Source: Flavobacterium gawalongense
GTDB taxonomy: Bacteria; Bacteroidota; Bacteroidia; Flavobacteriales; Flavobacteriaceae
NCBI RefSeq assembly: GCF_007097265.1
Contig: NZ_VJZP01000031.1
Coordinates: 1 to 50,391 of the forward strand
Length of the DNA: 50,391 bases
Direction of reading: 5' to 3'
Shown here: positions 33,210 through 43,619 of the stretch, piece by piece
Layout of the letters: each line of letters starts with the position of its first letter
Position numbering within the stretch: position 1 is the first letter of the stretch
Made by a program: the position numbers and the translations under genes
The notes under the pieces: model-generated
Database searches by the model: none
What the model was told of the DNA's origin: nothing
Seen by the model: only the letters and a program-made list of their open reading frames with translations

Positions 33210-33291
33210 TATTTTATTTAAAAAAGTTTATTGTTTAAAGTATAAAGTTTAATGAATACCGTGCCTTAACACTGATTCTATAAACGGAACA

Positions 33292-34956
<1,665 letters not shown>

Positions 34957-35058
34957 TTATAAATTGAGAAAATGCTAATTTGAAAATGAGATAATTTGGA
35001 AATTTGAGAATTGCCCAACGCTCGGTTTTTTAAATCAGAACATTATTGAATTAACAAA

Positions 35059-35292
35059 TTACAGCGGTTTTGGATATCGCTTTTTGATATTTCGTATCAA
35101 TTCCTCTAATCCATTCAATTTTAACTCATAAATAAGTTGGAGTTGTTGCCCTAATTCTCCTTTTGGAAATCCTTTATTACTGTACCAAACCACATAATAT
35201 TCGGGTAAATCGATGAGATATTTACCTTCATATTTGCCAAAAGGCATTTTGGTGTGGGCGAGTTTGATGAGTTGTTTTTGGTTTTGTTCCAT
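35059..35292 (-). CDS. DUF3820 family small protein
   Basis: This 77-residue cytoplasmic protein starts MEQNQKQLIKLAHTKMPFGK. The MPFGKYEGKYLIDLPEYYVVW segment (residues 16-36) is the signature of DUF3820, found in many bacteria and without known biochemical role. A hairpin terminator separates it from the OsmC gene upstream. The ATG at 35292 is unambiguous. Confidence 0.8.
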   Translation of the reverse strand: MEQNQKQLIKLAHTKMPFGKYEGKYLIDLPEYYVVWYSNKGFPKGELGQQLQLIYELKLNGLEELIRNIKKRYPKPL

Positions 35293-35306
35293 TTTTTTTG
35301 AAGAAA

Positions 35307-35365
35307 AAAGAATAAAGAGAAGAGAAGTAAGATTTATTCAATATTCTTGCTTCTCTTTATTCTTT
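35307..35365. terminator. long hairpin between OsmC and DUF3820 genes
   Basis: AAAGAATAAAGAGAAG (35307-35322) pairs perfectly over 16 bases with 35350-35365. It lies directly after the OsmC stop in the minus sense and most likely ends the guaA-LysM-OsmC run. Confidence 0.6.
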
Positions 35366-35373
35366 ATCCTAAT

Positions 35374-35775
35374 TTATTTCCAGTTGAAAGTAATTCGTTT
35401 CTCTATTTCGGTATTTAAACTTAAGAAAACAGGACAGGTCATGGCGGCTCTTTCAAGGATAGTTTTATTCTTTTGATCGGTTGTTCCTACCATCTCAAAA
35501 GTAATTTCTATTATTCCTATTCGTCTTGGCTCGGCATTCATAATTTTTGTAACTGATGCAGTAGAATCTTTCAAATCTACATTCACATCACGTGCTTTTA
35601 TTCCCATAATTGTCATCATACAACTTGCCAAAGCATTAGCAACAGTATCGGTTGGAGAGAAAGCCTCTCCTTTTCCGTTATTATCTACTGGAGCATCCGA
35701 TATTATTTCAGTTCCGGATTGTAAGTGTATCGATCCTGTTCTTAAATCGCCTAAGTAGGTTACCTTTGATGTCAT
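35374..35775 (-). CDS. OsmC family peroxiredoxin-like protein
   Basis: This 133-residue OsmC/Ohr-fold protein probably reduces organic hydroperoxides in the cytoplasm. The two redox cysteines are present: one in NALASCMMTIMG (about residue 53) on the central helix, and one in AAMTCPVFLSL near residue 117. Its start codon shares one base with the LysM gene stop (TAATG), so the two are translationally coupled. The functional link between them is unclear. Confidence 0.88.
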   Translation of the reverse strand: MTSKVTYLGDLRTGSIHLQSGTEIISDAPVDNNGKGEAFSPTDTVANALASCMMTIMGIKARDVNVDLKDSTASVTKIMNAEPRRIGIIEITFEMVGTTDQKNKTILERAAMTCPVFLSLNTEIEKRITFNWK

Positions 35776-37724
35776 TAGTTGGCTTCTTTTATGGTTAAAT
35801 CGGTGTCGTAGTATAAAATATGTACGCCTTTATTGGTATAGCCACCGTCTTCTTTTTTATAGTATTCAAATTTATTATCTACTTGCTCTGTCGCCATCGC
35901 ATCGGCAGTTTCCTGATACGTTTTATCTTGTGACAATCGCATCATAGTGTCAAATGTAATATCAAAACCACGGGTTGCAAAAGCGCTAGGAAAAATTTTA
36001 TTTCTCTTTCTATACTCTTTTTCGAAAATTAAAGCTTCTGGAGATTCATTTTCACGGGTAACAGAAGGATACATCAATTTCAATTTTGTTAAATTCACAA
36101 AATTAATTTCATCGGTATCCAGTGTTTCATTAGGCTCTAAAATAACCAGCTGTACCTTATAAGCGGCCATAGCACTCAACATAGCGGCCATTGTTGATTT
36201 TATCATTCCTGTGTTACCAGTTTCCATTACCACATAGTTTATTTTATCTTTTACAAATAAACTTTTTAAATTTTCAGCGGATACGCCACCGCTTGCAGTA
36301 AGTGTTGAAAATTTTATATCTTTATGATTTTCCTTAATGTACTGTATAACAGATTCTTTTTTCTTATCCACAACAGCTATAATATTTCCGCCTTTTGCTC
36401 TCATATAGTCAAACACAGCATTTTTAACCGCAGCGGCAGTTGGGATAGTTTGGAACAAATTACTGTAAGAATTACCCAAATCTTTTGATAAAGGTGAAAT
36501 TACAGGAACTTGCTTCACATTCAATAATTCAGCTGTTTTCTCAACATTATTTTGATAGAATGGCCCAATTATAGCATCAGAATCTTCTAGATTATTTTCT
36601 TTAATTAAAGACGCAACATTAGAAGTATTTTTGGTTTCCTGAGAATCAAATATCTTCACATCGAAAGAAAGTCCCATTTGTTTTGCAGAATCGATAGCCA
36701 TCAAAGCTCCCGAATAAAAATCCAAAGTCATGTTCAAAAACTTGTCTTTTTTCAAGCGCATTGCAGTTGAATTAACGGTATCACCCTCTATTTTCGCCAT
36801 ATTAAAAGGCAAAAACAACACAAGTTTTTTTCTATCGTTACTACCCATTTTCTTGGACAAAATGGTGTACTCTTTTTTAGTTTCTTGCGGAATAGTAGTA
36901 ATCGTTGCAGGAACCTTCAAAATCATTCCTTCTACAACACCTTCAGATAAAACGGGATTCAAAGTGATTAACTCTTCTTGAGTCATACCTGCCATTTTTG
37001 ATAAACTATAAAGAGTTTCTTTTGGCTTCACTTCATAATTTAGATAATTAACTGCTGTATCAGTCTTTACAGGATTGGGTTTTCCAATTTCTTTTTTGGA
37101 TTCAACCACAACAGCAATTTTATCCGATTTGGGTGCAATACCTTTGATCAATAATTTATATCCTTCAGGTAAATTAGAAATAACTTCGGGATTCTTACGC
37201 TCTAATTCTTCAATGGTAATTCCATATTGTTTAGAGATCGAATATTTTGTTTCTTTTGGAAGTACATAATGATAGACTACTTTTTCTAGTGTCGTAGTAT
37301 TATTTTTCTGAACTTTATTAGAGGGAATAACTAGGGTTTGGCCTATTTGCAACCCCTCTTTTTCAAGAAAAGGATTGGCTTGTTTTAACGCTTCATCAGA
37401 AACGCCATATTTTTTTTCGATACCATAAAGTGTTTCTTTAGGCATCACTTCATGGGTTACAGTCTTTGCGCTTGGCTTGGCTTGAAGCACTGTCATTGGT
37501 TTACCGCTACCTTTTGGAATCAGCAAAACACTATTAGGCTTTAATCCACTTTGTGCATCCGGGTTTAATTGATAGATATCAAACGGCGTAATATTGTACT
37601 TTTGTGCAATTTGATTTATGGTTTCTCCTTTCTGAACTTTATGTGTTGTGGTTTTTTCTTGTGAAAAAACACTATAATTAAACAACAAAGCAGTCATACA
37701 AATCGCAAAAAAATATTTCATCAT
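35775..37724 (-). CDS. exported protein with four LysM repeats and a type I periplasmic binding-protein domain
   Basis: After a signal peptide (residues 1-21) come four LysM units near residues 26-71, 88-133, 150-195 and 228-272, each with a HxVxxxETxxxIxxxYxI pattern. They should bind peptidoglycan. Residues ~285-640 resemble a type I periplasmic binding protein (KKLVLFLPFNMA, SDAIIGPFYQNNVEKTAELL, VPVISPLSKD), a fold also used by LpoA-type activators of penicillin-binding proteins. The pairing suggests a cell-wall-anchored sensor or regulator of peptidoglycan synthesis, but this is inference. It lies between guaA and osmC on the same strand. 649 residues. Confidence 0.85.
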   Translation of the reverse strand: MMKYFFAICMTALLFNYSVFSQEKTTTHKVQKGETINQIAQKYNITPFDIYQLNPDAQSGLKPNSVLLIPKGSGKPMTVLQAKPSAKTVTHEVMPKETLYGIEKKYGVSDEALKQANPFLEKEGLQIGQTLVIPSNKVQKNNTTTLEKVVYHYVLPKETKYSISKQYGITIEELERKNPEVISNLPEGYKLLIKGIAPKSDKIAVVVESKKEIGKPNPVKTDTAVNYLNYEVKPKETLYSLSKMAGMTQEELITLNPVLSEGVVEGMILKVPATITTIPQETKKEYTILSKKMGSNDRKKLVLFLPFNMAKIEGDTVNSTAMRLKKDKFLNMTLDFYSGALMAIDSAKQMGLSFDVKIFDSQETKNTSNVASLIKENNLEDSDAIIGPFYQNNVEKTAELLNVKQVPVISPLSKDLGNSYSNLFQTIPTAAAVKNAVFDYMRAKGGNIIAVVDKKKESVIQYIKENHKDIKFSTLTASGGVSAENLKSLFVKDKINYVVMETGNTGMIKSTMAAMLSAMAAYKVQLVILEPNETLDTDEINFVNLTKLKLMYPSVTRENESPEALIFEKEYRKRNKIFPSAFATRGFDITFDTMMRLSQDKTYQETADAMATEQVDNKFEYYKKEDGGYTNKGVHILYYDTDLTIKEAN

Positions 37725-37760
37725 TTTTATTTATAAAATTATTCAAATCATTAATAAAGT

Positions 37761-37798
37761 AACGGTATCAAATTTTATTCCAAAAATCTGATACCGTT
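37761..37798. terminator. hairpin between guaA and the LysM gene
   Basis: AACGGTATCA (37761-37770) and TGATACCGTT (37789-37798) are perfect 10-base arms around an 18-base loop. No long T-run follows on the minus strand, so it may be a weak terminator or processing site after guaA. Confidence 0.4.
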
Positions 37799-37856
37799 TA
37801 TATAAAGAACATTAAAAATAATGATATTCCGAGAAGGGATTAACAAAAATTTAATT

Positions 37857-39386
37857 TTATTCCCACTCAATAGTTGCAGGCGGTTTTGAACTAATATCAT
37901 AAACCACTCTATTTACTCCTTTTACTTTATTAATAATATCATTAGATACTTTCATTAAGAAGTCATAAGGTAAATGTACCCAATCCGCTGTCATACCATC
38001 GGTAGATTCAACAGCACGAAGCGCTATTACTTTTTCATAAGTACGCTCATCACCCATTACACCTACACTATTTACCGGAAGTAAAATAGCTCCGGCTTGC
38101 CAAACTTTATCGTATAATCCCCAAGATTTCAATCCGTCTATAAAAACAGCATCTACTTCTTGTAAAATTCTAACTTTCTCTGGCGTGATATCTCCTAAAA
38201 TTCTAATTGACAATCCTGGTCCTGGGAAAGGATGTCTTCCTAATAATTCTGGATCAATTCCTAATGAAGCTCCTACTCTACGCACTTCATCTTTGAAAAG
38301 CATACGAAGCGGCTCCACAATTTTTAATTTCATGTAATCAGGCAAACCTCCTACATTATGATGTGATTTAATAGTAGCTGAAGGTCCTTTTACCGAAACT
38401 GATTCAATAACGTCAGGATAAATTGTTCCTTGCGCCAACCATTTTACATCTTCTATAAGGTGTGATTCATCATCAAAAACTTCAATAAATACACGTCCGA
38501 TAATTTTACGTTTGGTTTCCGGGTCACTGACACCTGCTAATTCAGATAAGAAACGATCTCCTGAATCTACTCCTTTCACGTTTAAACCCATTCCTTTGTA
38601 TTGATCCAATACATTTTGGAATTCGTTTTTACGAAGCAAACCATTATTTACAAAAATACAGTATAGATTTTTTCCAATAGCTTGATTCAATAAAACTGCC
38701 GCTACGGTAGAATCTACTCCACCTGAAAGGCCAAGGACCACTTTATCGTCCTTTAATTTTTCTTTTAACTCCGCAACCATATCAGCTACGAAAGCATTTG
38801 GTGTAAAATTTTGAGGAACTTCAGCAATTTTCACTAGAAAGTTTTCCAGCATCTGCTTCCCATCTGTAGAATGGAAAACTTCAGGATGGTATTGAATGGC
38901 GTAAGTAGTCTCCCCTTCAATTCTATAAGCTGCAAATTCCACATCATGTGTACTTGCAATTTTCACTCCATCAGTTGGCAAAGCCTTAATACTATCACTA
39001 TGACTCATCCAAACTTGGCTATTCTCTGAAACACCTTCAAAGAAAACTTCATTCTCTTTTATAAAAGACAAATTAGCTCTACCATATTCTCTAGTGTTTG
39101 AAGCCGCTACTTCACCACCACTAAAATGGGATAAATATTGCGCGCCGTAACAAACAGCTAACATTGGTAGTTTTCCTCTAATTTGAGATAAATCAGGATG
39201 TGGCGCATCTTCTCCTCTAACAGAAAAAGGGCTTCCTCCAAGAATTACTGCTTTATAAGATGATAAATCACTCGGAAAATGATTGTAAGGGAAGATTTCG
39301 CAGAATATATTTAATTCGCGAACTCTACGCGCAATAAGCTGTGTGTATTGCGATCCGAAATCTAAAATAAGTACGTTGTGTTGCAT
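37857..39386 (-). CDS. guaA: GMP synthase (glutamine-hydrolysing)
   Basis: GuaA aminates XMP to GMP. The N-terminal class I amidotransferase has [20 protein letters not shown] at the start, the nucleophile Cys in [10 protein letters not shown], and the His-Glu in [10 protein letters not shown]. The ATP-pyrophosphatase domain has the PP-loop [15 protein letters not shown]. The C-terminal dimerisation domain ends [13 protein letters not shown], identical in style to all GuaA proteins. The ATG at 39386 gives 509 residues; the codon at 39392 is TTG. A TATTTTTG box lies only three bases upstream of the ATG, so the mRNA may have almost no leader. Confidence 0.97.
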   Translation of the reverse strand: MQHNVLILDFGSQYTQLIARRVRELNIFCEIFPYNHFPSDLSSYKAVILGGSPFSVRGEDAPHPDLSQIRGKLPMLAVCYGAQYLSHFSGGEVAASNTREYGRANLSFIKENEVFFEGVSENSQVWMSHSDSIKALPTDGVKIASTHDVEFAAYRIEGETTYAIQYHPEVFHSTDGKQMLENFLVKIAEVPQNFTPNAFVADMVAELKEKLKDDKVVLGLSGGVDSTVAAVLLNQAIGKNLYCIFVNNGLLRKNEFQNVLDQYKGMGLNVKGVDSGDRFLSELAGVSDPETKRKIIGRVFIEVFDDESHLIEDVKWLAQGTIYPDVIESVSVKGPSATIKSHHNVGGLPDYMKLKIVEPLRMLFKDEVRRVGASLGIDPELLGRHPFPGPGLSIRILGDITPEKVRILQEVDAVFIDGLKSWGLYDKVWQAGAILLPVNSVGVMGDERTYEKVIALRAVESTDGMTADWVHLPYDFLMKVSNDIINKVKGVNRVVYDISSKPPATIEWE

Positions 39387-39389
39387 GCG

Positions 39390-39397
39390 CAAAAATA
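39390..39397 (-). promoter_or_regulatory. -7-like element abutting the guaA start
   Basis: The minus strand reads TATTTTTG and ends three bases before the ATG. If used, transcription would begin at or inside the start codon. Confidence 0.35.
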
Positions 39398-39587
39398 CTT
39401 TTTATATTTTGAATTGAAAAATTGAATTTTAAAAAATATTTATTTAATTTTTCTCTGTTTAAATAATGCGGCTGCTTCACTAAAAAGCCAACTGTCACTA
39501 ATTCAGAATTATTTATTCCCTAAAAGTAATTTTAGAAAAATAAAAGCTTACTTTTATATCTCTGATAATCTACTAAAAACAAAAAAA

Positions 39588-40115
39588 ATGAAAACAAAAA
39601 AATACTTAGCCGTTGCAATTTTTGGCCTTCTAGCCCTTTCATGCAGTACGATTGATAATTTATTTACCTTTTCAGTAGACAACGAAACGTCCGTTACCAT
39701 TCCAGCTGGATTTCCTGTCAATTTACCTTTTGAATTAAGTAAAGAAATCCCTTCTAATTCCAGTACCGTATTTGAAAATAACAAAACAAAAGCGGAATTA
39801 GTTAAGGATGTAAGACTGAAAGAGATGAAATTGACTATAACAGATCCAACTGATAAATCATTTTCATTTTTGAAATCAATACATATGTATATTTCTGCAA
39901 GTGACGGCAGTGACGAGATAGAACTAGCTTTTTTAGATGATATTAATTCAACTTCAAATACTATAAATCTAACTTGTACTCCAGAAAAATTAGATAAATA
40001 TATTAAGGCTTCAAGTTTCAAATTAAGAGCAAAAGTCGTAACTAAAGAAACAATTACTCAAAACGTAACAATAAAAGCGAGCATGAAATTTCAAGTTACC
40101 GCTGATCCGTTTTAA
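39588..40115 (+). CDS. probable lipoprotein of unknown function
   Basis: The N-terminus (MKTKKYLAVAIFGLLALSC) is a lipoprotein signal with Cys at residue 19. The remaining ~155 residues are beta-rich and Thr/Ser-rich (VTIPAGFPVNLPFEL, then KLTITDPTDKSFSFLK and NVTIKASMKFQVTADP). This resembles small Bacteroidota surface lipoproteins that fold as a jelly-roll or Ig-like sandwich. No family is recognised with certainty. It is convergent with the secreted gene at 40141, 25 bases away. Confidence 0.72.
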   Translation: MKTKKYLAVAIFGLLALSCSTIDNLFTFSVDNETSVTIPAGFPVNLPFELSKEIPSNSSTVFENNKTKAELVKDVRLKEMKLTITDPTDKSFSFLKSIHMYISASDGSDEIELAFLDDINSTSNTINLTCTPEKLDKYIKASSFKLRAKVVTKETITQNVTIKASMKFQVTADPF

Positions 40116-40140
40116 CAAATCAGCAGTTTTCAATTACGCT

Positions 40141-40836
40141 TTATTCTCTAATAATTACAAACTTCCCTTTTACTCCCGCATCCCAGTTTTCCCAATAATC
40201 AGACTTAATAAGTTTTCCTTTGTCATCATAAATTTGAAATTCAGCTGTATTTCCGCCTAACGCGCCCCTATTTAAAGCTTCTATCTCGAATGTATTTATT
40301 CCTTCTTTCAGAAATATTTTAAATTGCTGATAATTTTCTTTCATCAATAATCTTTCTTGGACTATACTTTCATTCATCGTCGCTTTTGCTAAATCGCCAT
40401 CAATCTGTCCAAAATCACGATATTTAATTACAAAGAATTCTGATTTCGTTCTAATCTCACCAAAATTGACATCAATTTTAACCAAAAGTCTAGAATCTTC
40501 TTTCAAACCCTCTCTAACTAATGTTTTACCTAAATCCTTTTCCATTTTATCCATATAAACATCTCCTGGATTAGCAAAATCATTTTTTGGAGTCATGTTA
40601 ATAGTGCTTGCTTCTCCAATTTTTAATACGGAGCCAGGGGTTTTTATTTCAGGGCTTTTAAAAACATTTGGAGTATAAGTTGGTGGTATATCAGTTTCAG
40701 GTGGAACTACTTTTTTAAACTTCGGACTTTTATTTATAGGGGGAATTGCCTTAAACTTTTTACTAAATTCAATCTGACTATAGCTTTTTGAAGAAATACC
40801 AATACTGATTATTATAAAAAAAAGAATCTGTTTCAT
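40141..40836 (-). CDS. exported protein, paralogue of the next gene (copy A)
   Basis: This 231-residue protein has a signal peptide (cleavage after SYSQ) and a Pro/Lys-rich linker (FKAIPPINKSPKFKKVVPP). Its C-terminal ~120-residue beta domain ends in EALNRGALGGNTAEFQIYDDKG and a short hydrophobic strand. The linker start (FSKKFKAIPP) and the C-terminal domain are shared with the gene at 40957, so the two are tandem duplicates. Copy A has an extra ~40 residues between linker and domain. No enzyme motif is visible; an extracellular binding role is possible. Confidence 0.75.
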   Translation of the reverse strand: MKQILFFIIISIGISSKSYSQIEFSKKFKAIPPINKSPKFKKVVPPETDIPPTYTPNVFKSPEIKTPGSVLKIGEASTINMTPKNDFANPGDVYMDKMEKDLGKTLVREGLKEDSRLLVKIDVNFGEIRTKSEFFVIKYRDFGQIDGDLAKATMNESIVQERLLMKENYQQFKIFLKEGINTFEIEALNRGALGGNTAEFQIYDDKGKLIKSDYWENWDAGVKGKFVIIRE

Positions 40837-40956
40837 ATCAAGGTGAATATTGATAAATCAATATTTATTAAAAATTTAAAACTAAAAACACAGTGTAAAC
40901 AACAAAAATAATATAAATTACTTTTATTTATTTATCGAATTGAAAAAAGAACATTC

Positions 40957-41562
40957 CTATTCTTTCATTAAAATTAAGGTTGCTTTAAAATCTATCCCAA
41001 GATTCCATTGGCTAGAAGAAATAATGCTTCCTTTATCATCGTACACTTCAAATTCTGCTGTATTAGGAGGTGCAAAACCTTCGTTCAACGCCTCAAAATC
41101 AATCTTGTTAATCCCTTTTTCTAATTTTATCTCGAAACCTTTAAAATCTCCATCCAAAACGACCTCGTATTTTATTACCTTATCATTTAAATATACTCTA
41201 ATCTTATCCCCATCAACATAAGCGGCATCACGATATCTTACTTTAGCAGTAAGAGAACCCGTTTTGAAATTTCCTAAATTTTGATTTCTCTTATAATTAA
41301 CAACCTCCAAATTTTCTGCTTTTTTAGTGATTTTATCAGGATTCACAAAATTGATTTTTGGCACATCAAGGGGGACATCTTGTTTTTTTATCACTTTTGG
41401 AGCAGTAATTTTTGGTAAATCTGCCTTCGGCGGAATTGCTTTTTTAATTTTTGGACTTGTATTTTTAGGTGGTATTGCTTTAAATTTTGAGCTAAATTCA
41501 TTCTGGGCATATCCGCTTAGAGACATCCCAAAGACAACAATTAAAAATAGAATTTTTCTCAT
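40957..41562 (-). CDS. exported protein, paralogue of the previous gene (copy B)
   Basis: This 201-residue protein has a signal peptide (ending GYAQ), FSSKFKAIPPKNTSPKIKK, and a beta domain with EALNEGFAPPNTAEFEVYDDKG. It shares order and key words with copy A. The NTAEF.VYDDKG.I block is the best-conserved part and probably forms the fold core. It is the upstream member of the pair, 120 bases ahead of copy A, and may be co-transcribed. The function is unknown. Confidence 0.75.
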   Translation of the reverse strand: MRKILFLIVVFGMSLSGYAQNEFSSKFKAIPPKNTSPKIKKAIPPKADLPKITAPKVIKKQDVPLDVPKINFVNPDKITKKAENLEVVNYKRNQNLGNFKTGSLTAKVRYRDAAYVDGDKIRVYLNDKVIKYEVVLDGDFKGFEIKLEKGINKIDFEALNEGFAPPNTAEFEVYDDKGSIISSSQWNLGIDFKATLILMKE

Positions 41563-41849
41563 AACTTTTAGATATTAACGTATCAGTGCTTGTAAAATTT
41601 TAAAAATAAAAAAAACCAATAATAACTAATCACAAAATGGTGTAATTTTACTTTCTTTTTATAACATTCAATTTCCGATTTTATTACATTTTAGAGCATA
41701 AGATTTTCTAAAATTGATTTATGAAAATTGAACTTTTTTATTAAAAATCAGTATTTTTTATTTCACTATTTTTTATAAATTGCAAAAAACATACCAAAAA
41801 TAAATCTGCACATTAAAACTTTAAAAATCAAATAAATAAAAAAAGAAAA
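41563..41849. other. AT-rich intergenic stretch before the Rid-family gene
   Basis: This spacer of about 290 bases serves divergent genes. I looked for a fluoride riboswitch, given the CLC-F-like gene downstream, and saw no GGCGATGG-type core. No exact TAnnTTTG box points into the Rid gene. No RNA gene or repeat stands out. Confidence 0.4.
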
Positions 41850-42260
41850 ATGAAAAGAGAAAACATATTGACAGGCTCGCCATGGGAAGACAAAATGGGA
41901 TATTGTCGCGCAGTACGTATTGGAAATATCATTGAAGTATCAGGAACAGTGGCTATAGTAGATGGCGAAAAAGTAAAAGCTGACGATGCACATGCTCAAA
42001 CACTGAATATTTTAGAAAGAGTAGAAAAAGTTCTTGAAGACCTGAATATAAGCATGAAAGATGTCATTCGCACCCGCATATTTACTACTGACATATCTAC
42101 ATTTGAAGCTGTTGCCACAGCTCATGCCAAATTTTTTAAAGACATAAAACCAACAACTGGTTTTTACGGAATTAACCAATTGGTCGCTCCCGAATATTTG
42201 GTTGAAATCGAATTTACAGCCATTGCTCCTGAAAAACCATTAATTCAGGAAGGATTGTAA
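41850..42260 (+). CDS. Rid-family (YjgF/YER057c) protein lacking the RidA catalytic arginine
   Basis: This 136-residue protein has the Rid fold (VSGTVAIVDGEKV, then VIRTRIFTTDI, and EYLVEIEFTAIAP). RidA hydrolyses reactive enamines and imines and needs an Arg in the segment before the last strand. Here that segment reads PTTGFYGINQLVAPEY, without the Arg. It therefore belongs with the non-RidA groups (Rid4-7 type), whose activities are mostly unknown. It is followed after 33 bases by a CLC-type transporter on the same strand, likely one operon. Confidence 0.85.
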   Translation: MKRENILTGSPWEDKMGYCRAVRIGNIIEVSGTVAIVDGEKVKADDAHAQTLNILERVEKVLEDLNISMKDVIRTRIFTTDISTFEAVATAHAKFFKDIKPTTGFYGINQLVAPEYLVEIEFTAIAPEKPLIQEGL

Positions 42261-42293
42261 TACTTTAGCAAAAAAAACTCCGACAGTTCAATA

Positions 42294-43550
42294 ATGAATT
42301 TAGAAAACGCTAAAAAAATAATGCTTGTCACACTCAAATGGATTTTCATTTGTGCTTTGACAGGCATTTTTTCCGGATCAGCTTCCGCATTTTTTTTAGT
42401 GGCACTGGAATGGGTTACACACTATAGAGAACACAACAACTGGATTATTTGGCTCTTGCCAATAGGCGGCCTCATCATAGGGTTGTGTTACCATTATTTG
42501 GGAAAAACTGTTGTAAAAGGCAATAACTTATTACTGGAAGAATACGAAAATCCCCAGAAAATCATTCCGTTAAAAATGGCGCCTTTGGTACTTATTGGCA
42601 CGTTAATCACGCATCTTTTTGGAGGCTCGGCGGGTCGCGAAGGCACGGCAGTGCAAATGGGAGGCGCCATTTCCGACCAATTTACAGGAATCTTCAAACT
42701 TGATAATTCCGACAGAAAGACATTAATCATTCTGGGAATCTGTGCCGGTTTTGCTTCAGTTTTTGGGACACCTTTAGCGGGAGCTTTGTTTGCTTTGGAA
42801 GTTTTATATTTCAGTAAAATCAGTTATAAAAGCATTCCATTATCCTTTTTAACGGGGTATATTGCTTATTTCACCGTTGAATTCTGGCAAGTAAAACACA
42901 CCCGTTATAACATTCCAATTCTTCCCGAAATGAGTTTCACCAACTTATTTTGGGTAATTCTTGCGAGCATATTATTTGGTTTAGCCGCCATGTTATTCTC
43001 CCGAAGCACACATTTTTGGGGCGCTTTATTTTCGAAAACGATAGCATTTCCCCCACTTCGTCCTTTTATAGGAGGAATTATCCTTGCAGTAACAATTTAT
43101 TTTATCGGAACCACAAAATACATCGGCTTAGGAGTACCAATGATTGTGGATGCATTTTCTAATCCAAATACTTCCTATGATTTTCTTCTAAAAATACTAT
43201 TTACCGGATTTACACTGGGTGCAGGATTCAAGGGTGGCGAAGTAACACCGCTATTCTTCGTTGGTGCTACTTTAGGAAGTGCTTTATCGATTATAGTTCC
43301 TTTACCTATTGCACTTTTGGCAGGAATGGGATTTGTAGCTGTCTTTTCGGGAGCGACTCATACTCCTATTGCATGTACGGTTATGGGAATGGAACTTTTT
43401 GGAATAGAAAGTGGCATTTTCATTGGCATCGCTTGTTTAGCAGCCTATTTTTCTTCAGGTTCAGTAGGAATTTATCATGCCCAAATTGTAAAAGGCTCCA
43501 AATACCGTTTGTATCAAAAATTTAAAAGAAAAGATATTGGGCTTTTGTAA
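42294..43550 (+). CDS. CLC-family antiporter, CLC-F (fluoride/proton)-like
   Basis: This inner-membrane CLC protein of 418 residues has ten or more hydrophobic helices. The gating Glu is in GGSAGREGTAVQMGG (about residues 110-124). The region where Cl-selective CLCs have GSGIP reads KGNNLLLEEY, and the canonical GxFxP reads GFKGGEVTPLFFVG. These substitutions are the hallmarks of the CLC-F branch, which exports fluoride in exchange for protons. Annotation as a voltage-gated chloride channel would be the generic alternative. It shares an operon with the Rid gene. No fluoride riboswitch is seen. Confidence 0.82.
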   Translation: MNLENAKKIMLVTLKWIFICALTGIFSGSASAFFLVALEWVTHYREHNNWIIWLLPIGGLIIGLCYHYLGKTVVKGNNLLLEEYENPQKIIPLKMAPLVLIGTLITHLFGGSAGREGTAVQMGGAISDQFTGIFKLDNSDRKTLIILGICAGFASVFGTPLAGALFALEVLYFSKISYKSIPLSFLTGYIAYFTVEFWQVKHTRYNIPILPEMSFTNLFWVILASILFGLAAMLFSRSTHFWGALFSKTIAFPPLRPFIGGIILAVTIYFIGTTKYIGLGVPMIVDAFSNPNTSYDFLLKILFTGFTLGAGFKGGEVTPLFFVGATLGSALSIIVPLPIALLAGMGFVAVFSGATHTPIACTVMGMELFGIESGIFIGIACLAAYFSSGSVGIYHAQIVKGSKYRLYQKFKRKDIGLL

Positions 43551-43619
43551 CATTGTAAAAGTTTGTTAATTATACAAATGATTTCAACATTACATTAAAA
43601 AAATGTAATTTCGCAAACT

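Noticed and set aside
41563..41849. Fluoride riboswitch upstream of the CLC-F-like gene
   Set aside because: I looked for the GGCGATGG-type core and the paired CCGCC/GGCTCC elements and did not see them.
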